This document shows positions 1-5,725 of a stretch of DNA of 22,020 nucleotides, piece by piece. Origin of the DNA: Firmicutes bacterium UBA5486 (GTDB lineage: Bacteria; Bacillota; UBA4882; UBA10575); contig DIPO01000061.1 in NCBI GenBank assembly GCA_002427045.1, positions 22,494 to 44,513 on the forward strand. Reading direction: 5' to 3'. The notes under the pieces are model-generated. The model was not told where the DNA came from. It worked only from the letters and a program-made list of their open reading frames with translations, and did not search any database. The position numbers were made by a program, and so were the translations under genes. How positions within the stretch are numbered: position 1 is the first letter of the stretch; the number at the start of each line of letters is the position of its first letter.

Positions 1-34
1 AGCGTGAGCGACTACTTAGTAAAAAGCAAGACGG

Positions 35-60
35 AAAAAATCCCCCCGCTTAGCGGGGGG
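35..60 (-). terminator. Rho-independent terminator after the SDR gene
   Basis: On the minus strand an 8-bp perfect GC-rich stem (CCCCCCGC, 3-nt loop, GCGGGGGG; plus positions 42-49 and 53-60) is followed directly by a run of six T (plus A-run 35-40). It lies 55 bases beyond the stop codon of the SDR gene and is the strongest terminator in the window. Confidence 0.93.
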
Positions 61-115
61 ATGCTCTTATACATAGAAAAGTTAATCCGATAATAAAATC
101 CGAACTATTAGCAGT

Positions 116-958
116 CTATAAAAAGTCAACACCATAAAATAACCTAATCATCTTCTCCTTCAAACGGCCAGGTACAAATCGGGCAATTGCCGGGAACTTA
201 GTAGAAAGAAAATCTCCCGCAGGATACCGGGTACGAGGATTTTTCTTACGAATCACCTTTACTACTTTATCCGCAATCACCTGAGGTGGAGGTGAGTTTT
301 GCATGTTTACATCTATTACATCCCAACAAAGATCAGTCCATTTTTTATAGGGTGAATCTGCTGCAATCCCAAACTTGGTGACATTATTAAAATTCGTCTT
401 TATATCTCCTGGTTCTACTGCCACTACCTTAATACCAAAAGGGCGAAGTTCCTGGCGCAGCCCTTCCGTTAGTGCATCCAGCGCAAATTTAGTACTTGAA
501 TAATGGACTTGGAAAGGGATGACAAATTTTCCTGCCAAAGAAGTAATATTAATAATTAACCCCTCGCGCTGTTCTCTCATTACTGGTACTATTTCCTGGA
601 TTAAACGTAAAGCCCCGAAATAATTAGTTTCAAATATTTCCTTAGTTTTATCAATCGGAAACTCTTCCAATGGCCCAAAGACGCCGAAACCGGCATTATT
701 AATCAGAATATCAATACCACCAGCTTCTGAAAGAAATTGTGCGCAACCTGACCGGACAGAATCATCTTTAGTAACATCCATCTGTAAAAATTTAATATTC
801 TGCTTTACTTCATCAGGAAAGCTTTGTACTTTTGAAAGATTACGCGTAGTCCCCCAAACATGACAACCATTTTTTGCTAAAGTAAGGGCAGTAGCCATCC
901 CAATTCCGGAAGAAGCGCCAGTAATTAAAACTTTTTTACCAGACAATCCTTTGTCCAT
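116..958 (-). CDS. Short-chain dehydrogenase/reductase (SDR), classical type
   Basis: 280-residue NAD(P)-dependent oxidoreductase of the classical SDR family, cytoplasmic and single Rossmann domain. Seen in the sequence: the dinucleotide-binding motif TGASSGIG at residues 13-20, NNAG at 87-90, and a full catalytic set N112, S140, Y153 and K157 (YSSTK). The basic residue just before SSG found in many NADP-preferring members is not present, but R39 after the second strand would suit NADP; this is inference. The start is ATG with AAGGAG upstream. It is the last gene before the terminator at 35-60 and follows the OmpH-like gene by about 115 bases, so it may be co-transcribed with it. The substrate cannot be told from sequence: many members of this subgroup carry vague names such as retinol dehydrogenase-like. 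The family assignment is secure; the reaction is not. Confidence 0.93.
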   Translation of the reverse strand: MDKGLSGKKVLITGASSGIGMATALTLAKNGCHVWGTTRNLSKVQSFPDEVKQNIKFLQMDVTKDDSVRSGCAQFLSEAGGIDILINNAGFGVFGPLEEFPIDKTKEIFETNYFGALRLIQEIVPVMREQREGLIINITSLAGKFVIPFQVHYSSTKFALDALTEGLRQELRPFGIKVVAVEPGDIKTNFNNVTKFGIAADSPYKKWTDLCWDVIDVNMQNSPPPQVIADKVVKVIRKKNPRTRYPAGDFLSTKFPAIARFVPGRLKEKMIRLFYGVDFL

Positions 959-1074
959 TTAAACCGCACTCCTTATATCTTTTCCTTCCAAACCATGCTT
1001 ATCTTGATCCACTACCAGATTACTATTACAAAAATCCCTAGAAATAGGTTTTTCTTCTCTGGTATGTGCAAATA

Positions 1075-1671
1075 TTATTTCCCTTTAAAGAAACGCCGAA
1101 CTTTCTGCCAGAAGGTTAAATCCCATTTTTCCCAGGTTTTTATGATATCGTCTGTTAAATCAATACCACCTACATAAATTCCACTTTCTAGTAGTACACA
1201 ATCAACAGCTTTTTTCTTGGCAACTTTTTGCACAACTGCTCTTAACTCTTCCGTCAGAGCCTGCTCTTTATCTCCCCGAATTTGAGCTAATTCTTCTTTC
1301 TTACTGTCAATTTCTTTTTGCGTTTCGGCAGCTAATTCTTGAGCACGGAAGTAATAATCTCCCCGATCTTGTATCTGGTAATCATCTTTATCTGCTACTT
1401 CTCCCGCAGTTAATTCTTTGAGTTTATGAAAATGTTCAGATAAAACTTCGGCAGTATACTCTTCTAATTCATAATCATATACCTCAAATTCTTCCCTTAA
1501 CTTTATGTACTTTGGGGCTTCCGCCTTAATTCGGGAAAGATTAATCAGCCCTATTTTAGTTGGAAAATTCAATTTATCTTTTTCCATCCCAAAACTAGTT
1601 CCAGAAAACATTAAACATAATAGCAAAATCCCAGTAATGACAGTACATAAGGAAAAAAGACGATGCCTCAT
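1075..1671 (-). CDS. OmpH/Skp-like periplasmic or secreted protein
   Basis: 198-residue exported protein resembling the OmpH/Skp family. Residues 1 to about 28 form a signal peptide: basic MRHR, a hydrophobic core, then SGTSFG as a likely cleavage region. The mature part opens with a beta strand (IGLINLSRI), as in Skp, where it builds the trimer body. It then has a long charged helical stretch of about residues 55-155 (the tentacle-like coiled coil) and returns to the family's C-terminal element with VDCVLLESGIYVGGIDLTDDII, quoted here only as two parts: VDCVLLESG and GIDLTDDII. The tail is basic (RRFFKGK). Skp is an outer-membrane protein chaperone in diderm bacteria, and related proteins occur in diderm Firmicutes. 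The usual partners bamA and lpxD are not beside it here. Start ATG, with AGGAG nine bases upstream. The family call is good; the chaperone role is inference. Confidence 0.82.
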   Translation of the reverse strand: MRHRLFSLCTVITGILLLCLMFSGTSFGMEKDKLNFPTKIGLINLSRIKAEAPKYIKLREEFEVYDYELEEYTAEVLSEHFHKLKELTAGEVADKDDYQIQDRGDYYFRAQELAAETQKEIDSKKEELAQIRGDKEQALTEELRAVVQKVAKKKAVDCVLLESGIYVGGIDLTDDIIKTWEKWDLTFWQKVRRFFKGK

Positions 1672-2010
1672 TTTTACCGCTCCTATTATTCAATATCTAA
1701 AGAAATACACAATCCATTTATTTAACTTATTTAGTCGGGTTTTTATTTCGCATCCAGTTTATGGGTTTCACATTAAGGCTTAACCTTTTGTTAAGCGGTG
1801 CGCGAATGCGTAGTTATTTATGCAATTTTCTCTATCAAGATAACTTCTGAAAATATTCCCTTCTTTTCTTCAGTTTCCTGCTAAAAAATAAATTTTACTT
1901 CATTATACAAATTTTTCAAGCTAAAAATATACCATAACTCTTCTGTACCCCTTAACTATAACATAGAATAAATAAAGAAACATTATAAAATAGATGGAGG
2001 TATTTAAAAA
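1672..2010. other. Divergent intergenic region with repeat and weak promoter candidates
   Basis: This 339-base AT-rich gap separates the minus-strand OmpH-like gene from the plus-strand LysM gene and must hold both promoters. On the minus strand a perfect TATAAT lies at plus 1902-1907, but it has no good -35 box at 17 bases. On the plus strand TAGAAT at 1964-1969 with TTCTGT 17 bases upstream is a weak candidate for the LysM gene, with GGAGG at 1996-2000. Between them sits the repeat at 1737-1832. No convincing open reading frame is present: the plus-strand frame beginning at 1505 is antisense to the OmpH-like gene. Confidence 0.5.
1737..1832 (-). repeat. Small intergenic repeat, subfamily B, copy 1
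   Basis: Read on the minus strand, this 96-base unit begins with a 20-base end matching GAGGGAATTGCATAATTACC at 16 of 20 positions (plus 1813-1832). It ends with ATGCGAAATAAAAACCC (plus 1737-1753), which is identical over 17 bases to 5628-5644. An outer imperfect pair, ATTTCGCA (1745-1752) with TGCGCGAAT (1799-1807), encloses a perfect 7-bp hairpin, GCTTAAC (1778-1784) with GTTAAGC (1790-1796). The unit is non-coding and able to fold as a stem-loop. Confidence 0.75.
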
Positions 2011-2262
2011 TTGAGACTCTGTCAATATCGAGTTCGCAATTATCAATTTAATTCTTTAAAAAAGAGATGGGTAATTCATACCATCCGGGAAAAGGATACT
2101 CTCTACCAGCTCGCTAGAGAATATAAAACATCTGTTCTAAACCTTTTACAGCATAACCCATCACTAGATCCACGTCAACTAATTATTAATGACCAGATCA
2201 TCTTTCCTCTTAGTTTAAGGGATTGTAAAACTCATTATTTAAAATTTAACCACAATCTATAG
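2011..2262 (+). CDS. Small LysM-domain protein with repeat-derived C-terminus
   Basis: 83-residue protein whose core (about residues 22-66) is a single LysM domain, the glycan-binding module usual in cell-wall and spore proteins. Visible features are HTIREKDTLYQLAREY at the start, a central NLLQHNPSLD, and the closing IINDQIIFP. There is no signal peptide or membrane segment, so it may act inside the cell, for example in spore assembly, or leave by another route; this is inference. The start is TTG at 2011, since an in-frame TAA lies just upstream, with GGAGG ten bases before it, a slightly long spacing. The last 17 residues after the LysM domain, and the TAG stop, lie in a copy of the window's intergenic repeat (2216-2260), so the tail is probably not part of the ancestral protein. 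It is the only plus-strand gene here. Confidence 0.75.
   Translation: MRLCQYRVRNYQFNSLKKRWVIHTIREKDTLYQLAREYKTSVLNLLQHNPSLDPRQLIINDQIIFPLSLRDCKTHYLKFNHNL
2216..2260 (+). repeat. Intergenic repeat, subfamily A half-element fused to the LysM gene end
   Basis: This stretch aligns with the left arm of the palindrome at 16391-16436 at about 35 of 46 positions with one small gap. It shares ATTATTTAA (2234-2242) and CCACAAT (2250-2256). It also matches 3240-3284, including TAAGG, ATTGT and CCACAATCT. It lies inside the LysM reading frame and reaches almost to its stop. A second, shorter relative of the arm end (AGGAATTGCCTAATAAT) follows at about 2274-2290. Confidence 0.7.
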
Positions 2263-2336
2263 ATAATCCCACTAGGAATTGCCTAATAATATTGAAGTAA
2301 AAGGGTGCCTTTGTAAATAAGACAAATCCCTTAGAT

Positions 2337-2359
2337 AAAAAAACCGCCTTACCTGGCGG
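2337..2359 (-). terminator. Rho-independent terminator after phoU
   Basis: On the minus strand a 5-bp GC stem (CCGCC, 6-nt loop, GGCGG; plus 2344-2348 and 2355-2359) is followed directly by seven T (plus A-run 2337-2343). It lies 27 bases past the phoU stop. A further AT-rich hairpin, AAGGG and TTTGT paired with ACAAA and CCCTT, spans 2301-2332 and may add to it. Confidence 0.85.
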
Positions 2360-2386
2360 GGATGAATCTTTATTTGTAAATTAAAA

Positions 2387-3025
2387 CTAGTATTTTACCC
2401 TCTTACCAGTATTAATCAGTATCGTTTCCTCTCCAATATTAGTAGCATGGTCTGCAATCCTTTCAAGGAATCTAGCAATCATATGAAAACGAATAGCCTG
2501 CCTGGCCGCTTTAACATCTTTAAGGTCCGTGAGTAATAGAGATAATTCATCATAGATCTCCTCATACATATTATCTGCATTTTCATCTTTTCGGCATACC
2601 GCTTCTGCTAAATCCGAGTTTCCCTCCACAAAAGCCTTGAGAGAAACTTCAAGCATATTCAAAGCTAAGCTAGCCAATTGTGGGATATGAATAAGTGGTT
2701 TAATATATTCCTCATTCTTTAATTCCAAGACAATCTCTGCAATATTCGTAGCATAATCGCCGACCCTTTCCAGGTCATTGGCCAGTTTTAAGATTGAAAG
2801 ACTAGTCCGTAATGTTTTCCTTGGAAGATTATTCTCACTAAGCAACTTAGCAATCTTTTCCTCAATTACAATCTGTCTGTTATCAATCAAATCATCCTCA
2901 TTGATTACCTTCAATGCATCTTGGTAGTTTCTCTTCACTAAAGCCTCAATTGAACGATTAACTACCTTCTCTACATCCTCCCCCATCTGTAAAAACTCTG
3001 CCATCAGTTGATCAAGCTGTTCCAA
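2387..3025 (-). CDS. phoU: PhoU-like phosphate signalling regulator
   Basis: About 212 residues, all helical. It has the two PhoU three-helix repeats, each marked by a metal-binding signature: ERVGDYATN at about 86-94 and ERIADHATN at about 188-196. PhoU proteins dampen phosphate uptake by coupling the PstSCAB transporter to the PhoR/PhoB (PhoP) two-component system, acting at the inner face of the membrane. No pst or phoR/phoB gene is in the window, so the gene stands alone, which is less usual. I chose TTG at 3025, because AAGGAG lies eight bases upstream. The GTG at 3034 gives three more residues but would overlap the ribosome binding site. The transcript seems to be a single gene, with a promoter candidate at 3072-3100 and a terminator at 2337-2359. 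The family is clear; some PhoU paralogues act on other transporters. Confidence 0.92.
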   Translation of the reverse strand: MEQLDQLMAEFLQMGEDVEKVVNRSIEALVKRNYQDALKVINEDDLIDNRQIVIEEKIAKLLSENNLPRKTLRTSLSILKLANDLERVGDYATNIAEIVLELKNEEYIKPLIHIPQLASLALNMLEVSLKAFVEGNSDLAEAVCRKDENADNMYEEIYDELSLLLTDLKDVKAARQAIRFHMIARFLERIADHATNIGEETILINTGKRVKY

Positions 3026-3342
3026 ATAAACCACTCCTTTTCATCTTATGCAGGATTTTACCCTTTAAGGAATTATACAATTCCCTCCCCTATTAAATAA
3101 CAACGTTTAATTTGAAATATAATTCCCCTTGTATTAATTATTAGTTAATGAATTATGAATTCCTCCCAGACAGGTAAAATAAATAATATGAGGGAACTGC
3201 AAAATTTAATAATTGGTTGTTCTAAGCTTTAACTACAATTAAGGAATTGTCATAATTCAACTATTTATGATTCGACCACAATCTGAAGTTCTGAATCCGT
3301 GACTTATTGATCCAACCCTGATAAATTTATCATAGTAATCAA
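3026..3342. repeat. Repeat-filled gap between rluD and phoU
   Basis: This 317-base gap has no gene. It holds several decayed copies of the subfamily A repeat end. Copies in minus orientation are at 3068-3087 (17 of 20 positions match GAGGGAATTGCATAATTACC) and about 3151-3166. Copies in plus orientation are at 3190-3206 and 3240-3284; the last keeps both the end and the inner CCACAATCT block. A 14-base perfect palindrome, TGATAAATTTATCA, lies at 3319-3332. The phoU promoter candidate lies inside the first copy. No terminator is visible for rluD. Confidence 0.65.
3072..3100 (-). promoter_or_regulatory. Candidate phoU promoter within a repeat arm
   Basis: On the minus strand a perfect TATAAT (plus 3072-3077) is preceded at exactly 17 bases by TTATTT (plus 3095-3100), a poor -35 box. 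The predicted start is about 40 bases before the phoU start codon. The -10 box is part of GAGGGAATTGTATAATT, a copy of the repeat end shared with 16490-16509. Confidence 0.45.
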
Positions 3343-4269
3343 TTATTCCTGATTTGGCCATCTTTGCTGAGAATAATCAATTGCCAACTGGAAATCAGAA
3401 GGAAGTGGTGCAGAAAACTCCATATACTGGCCAGTTCGAGGATGGATAAATCCCAATTTAGCAGCATGAAGTGCTTGCCCCGTCAAGTGAAAGGGGTCCT
3501 TTCGTTTTCCATAAACACGATCTCCAACAATTGGATGCTTAAGATGATACATATGTACACGAATTTGATGCGTTCTTCCGGTCCCCAATTTCGCTTCAAT
3601 AAGCGTATAAGGGCCAAGCTTCTCTAAAACCCGGTAATAAGTAATTGCTGGCCTACCATTGGGAATAACTCTCATCTTTTTTCGGTTAAGTGGGTCCCGC
3701 CCAATCGGCAGATTCACTATCCCTTGGGAGACAGAAAAACTACCATGCACCAAAGCAAGATAGATCCGGACCATAGTCCGGTTTTTTAATTGCTCAGCCA
3801 AAGCTAAATGGGCATGATCATGCTTAGCTACTACCAAAGCACCAGAAGTATCTTTATCTAAACGATGGACAATCCCCGGACGAATGGAACCTCCTATTTC
3901 TGAAAGTTCTGTACAGTATGAAAGCAAGGCATTAACCAATGTTCCTTTCAAATTCCCGGTAGCTGGATGTACTACCAAGCCCCGGGGTTTATTAAGAACA
4001 AGTAGATCACTGTCTTCATAAAGTATATCCAAAGGAAGATCCTCAGCTTCAACATGAAAAGGTTTTTCCACCTCGATCTCTACTTCGATGTAATCTCCAG
4101 TTTTCACGATATAGCTAGGTTTAACATGATTTGAATTAACAGTCACTTTTTCATTTTTTACTAGCTTTTGTGCAAAAGAACGCGAAGATAAGCCTGCTAC
4201 TTTATTAAGAAAAGTATCAATCCGCAGTCCTTCATCTTTTAATTCAACTGTTAATTGACGAAGAAGCAT
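3343..4269 (-). CDS. rluD: RluD-family 23S rRNA pseudouridine synthase
   Basis: 308-residue RluA/RluD-type enzyme that isomerises uridine to pseudouridine, most likely in helix 69 of 23S rRNA. An S4 RNA-binding domain occupies about residues 12-70 (RIDTFLNKV and on). The catalytic domain follows, with HRLDKDTSG at 135-143, in which D138 is the expected nucleophile, and GRTHQIRVH further on. Length is normal for the family. The ATG at 4269 lies inside the end of lgt, giving a 26-base overlap in another frame, which indicates translational coupling. Upstream is AGAGG. RluD next to lspA is a common pairing in bacteria. Firmicutes often carry several paralogues (the Bacillus YlyB type), so the exact uridines modified are inferred. 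Confidence 0.92.
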   Translation of the reverse strand: MLLRQLTVELKDEGLRIDTFLNKVAGLSSRSFAQKLVKNEKVTVNSNHVKPSYIVKTGDYIEVEIEVEKPFHVEAEDLPLDILYEDSDLLVLNKPRGLVVHPATGNLKGTLVNALLSYCTELSEIGGSIRPGIVHRLDKDTSGALVVAKHDHAHLALAEQLKNRTMVRIYLALVHGSFSVSQGIVNLPIGRDPLNRKKMRVIPNGRPAITYYRVLEKLGPYTLIEAKLGTGRTHQIRVHMYHLKHPIVGDRVYGKRKDPFHLTGQALHAAKLGFIHPRTGQYMEFSAPLPSDFQLAIDYSQQRWPNQE

Positions 4270-5038
4270 TAACCTCTTTCTCCATTTTCTTTTGGTTTTT
4301 AAACTTATATGCTATATATGGAAAAACAACGATCATCGTCAGAAAACAGAAAAACTGTGTTGTCCGTAACCAGCCAAATGCCATAATCTGGCTTTCCCGA
4401 GTAAATTCTGTTATTGTTCTATTAATTGCATATAACCCTATATAAAGCCAGAAAATAAACCCTGGAAAATAAGTTTTTCCCTTTTCCTCAGCATGTTTCC
4501 TTATTTGCCAAAGAATAATAAAGATTAAAAGGTTTCCGATCATTTCATAGATCTGGGTCGGATGCCTCAGTATGTGATCAGGGGAACACCGCAAGGCCCA
4601 GGGAACGTCTGTTGGTACTCCATAACAGCAACCACTTAGCAAACATCCTACACGGCCTAAAATATGCCCCAGAGGAATATATTGAGCAATAACATCTGCC
4701 AGTTCCCATGTTGGTATCTTCTTCTTTTTCGTATAATATACTCCGAATAAAAACCCGCCAATTACTCCGCCAAAAAATGAACCTGCAGAACCGGTAAAGA
4801 GCGCCTTTGGCTCCTTAATAAATAAGTCAAATTCAATAATTATATGGAGTATTTTGGCAAAGAGAAGGCCTCCAATAATCACGTAAAAAGCAAAATCAAT
4901 GATTTGATCGAAAGTTGCCAGCTTCCTTTTTTCTGCAGCTCGCCCCACCCAAATAATTCCTAAAAGCAAAGTAAGAGCAACCATAAAACCATAAGAATAA
5001 ATTTTAATTTTCCCCAGAGAAAAGAGAATAGGATACAT
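4244..5038 (-). CDS. lgt: Prolipoprotein diacylglyceryl transferase, variant signature
   Basis: 264-residue polytopic membrane enzyme that moves diacylglycerol from phosphatidylglycerol onto the lipobox cysteine of prolipoproteins, the step before LspA, which is encoded just upstream. Seen: N-terminal YSYGFM at 14-19, glycine-rich GGVIGG at about 90-95, GRVGC at 128-132, HPTQIYE at 159-165, and a lysine-rich cytoplasmic tail. The textbook Lgt signature GRxxNFxNxE is replaced here by GRVGCLLSGCCYG, with three cysteines. This form recurs in a branch of Lgt-like proteins of Clostridia and some other phyla. R129 is kept. The start is ATG at 5038 with AAGGGGGC upstream. The lspA-lgt-rluD order supports a true Lgt. 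I am fairly sure of the family and somewhat less sure of full activity. Confidence 0.87.
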   Translation of the reverse strand: MYPILFSLGKIKIYSYGFMVALTLLLGIIWVGRAAEKRKLATFDQIIDFAFYVIIGGLLFAKILHIIIEFDLFIKEPKALFTGSAGSFFGGVIGGFLFGVYYTKKKKIPTWELADVIAQYIPLGHILGRVGCLLSGCCYGVPTDVPWALRCSPDHILRHPTQIYEMIGNLLIFIILWQIRKHAEEKGKTYFPGFIFWLYIGLYAINRTITEFTRESQIMAFGWLRTTQFFCFLTMIVVFPYIAYKFKNQKKMEKEVNASSSINS

Positions 5039-5059
5039 CGAAAAGCCCCCTTTTTTTCT

Positions 5060-5506
5060 TTAATTTTCTATCAAATAAAGATAAATAAAAATAATAATGA
5101 CACCTACTACAATTGCTGAATCCGCCAAATTGAAAATGGGGAAATTTTTTAAAGGCCAAAATTCCAAATCCAAAAAATCAATAACACTCCCCATTCGTAT
5201 CCGATCAATCAAATTACCTGCGGCCCCGCCTATGCTTAAAGAAAGGCCCAAGCGAAAAAGTAAAGGACTTTCCGAAATCTTTATCCTAAAAAAGAAGGCA
5301 AGCACAAAAAGGCATAAAGTAAATATGATCAGAAAAACTGTTTGGTGAGGAAAGAGCCCAAAAGCCGCTCCAGGATTACAAATGTAAGTAAGTGACAAAA
5401 TCCCTGGGATTATAGTAATACTTTGATTTAATAATAAATATTTCTGAATAGCAAATTTACTAATTTGATCTAAACCGATCAGCAATAAAATCAAAGAATA
5501 AAACAA
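5060..5506 (-). CDS. lspA: Lipoprotein signal peptidase II
   Basis: 148-residue membrane aspartyl protease (family A8) that removes the signal peptide of diacylated prolipoproteins. Four hydrophobic segments are evident. Conserved sites are LDQISK near residue 12, NPGAAFG at 44-50, GNLIDR at 97-102, D110 in SVIDF and D129 in FNLADS. D110 and D129 match the catalytic pair (124 and 143 in characterised LspA) with the same 19-residue spacing. The start is TTG at 5506 with GGAGG seven bases upstream. There is no ATG near the N-terminus that would keep the first membrane segment. It is the first gene of the lspA-lgt-rluD unit, 21 bases before lgt, so two consecutive steps of lipoprotein maturation are encoded together. 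Confidence 0.95.
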   Translation of the reverse strand: MFYSLILLLIGLDQISKFAIQKYLLLNQSITIIPGILSLTYICNPGAAFGLFPHQTVFLIIFTLCLFVLAFFFRIKISESPLLFRLGLSLSIGGAAGNLIDRIRMGSVIDFLDLEFWPLKNFPIFNLADSAIVVGVIIIFIYLYLIEN

Positions 5507-5555
5507 AACAAATCCTCCAACTTCTCTTTCTATCTTCCCATCAATTAATTATTAC

Positions 5556-5644
5556 GAGAGATTTGCAAAATTACCTATCTCACATTTCGCACCTTTTAAT
5601 TAACGACAAAATAATTTATTAAACGGAATGCGAAATAAAAACCC
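5556..5644 (+). repeat. Small intergenic repeat, subfamily B, copy 2
   Basis: This 89-base unit lies in the 219-base gap between polC and lspA. It opens with GAGAGATTTGCAAAATTACC (5556-5575), 17 of 20 positions identical to the minus-strand end of the palindrome at 16490-16509. It closes with ATGCGAAATAAAAACCC (5628-5644), identical to the copy at 1737-1753. An internal perfect 8-bp inverted pair, ATTTCGCA (5584-5591) and TGCGAAAT (5629-5636), gives a stem-loop. No open reading frame or clear terminator is seen in the rest of the gap. Confidence 0.75.
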
Positions 5645-5725
5645 AGTTTAATTAAGAGTACGAATAGTGAGACCTTTAGCATCTGAATTCCATATTTACA
5701 GCGATTTTTTCCGGAATATGAACCA

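Noticed and set aside
1033..1048. Hairpin CCTA/TAGG with following T-run between the OmpH-like and SDR genes
   Set aside because: A 4-bp stem is too short to be credible as a terminator.
1505..1783. Plus-strand open frame overlapping the OmpH-like gene and the repeat
   Set aside because: It runs antisense to a well-supported gene and ends in the repeat; no motif or ribosome binding site.
3319..3332. Palindrome TGATAAATTTATCA as terminator of rluD or as operator
   Set aside because: All AT apart from the two end pairs, no T-run follows, and no second copy was seen; chance is likely in this composition.
4244..4269. Lgt-RluD overlap read as a frameshifted fusion
   Set aside because: Both proteins are complete at their ends, and rluD has its own ATG and binding site, so it is an ordinary 26-base overlap.
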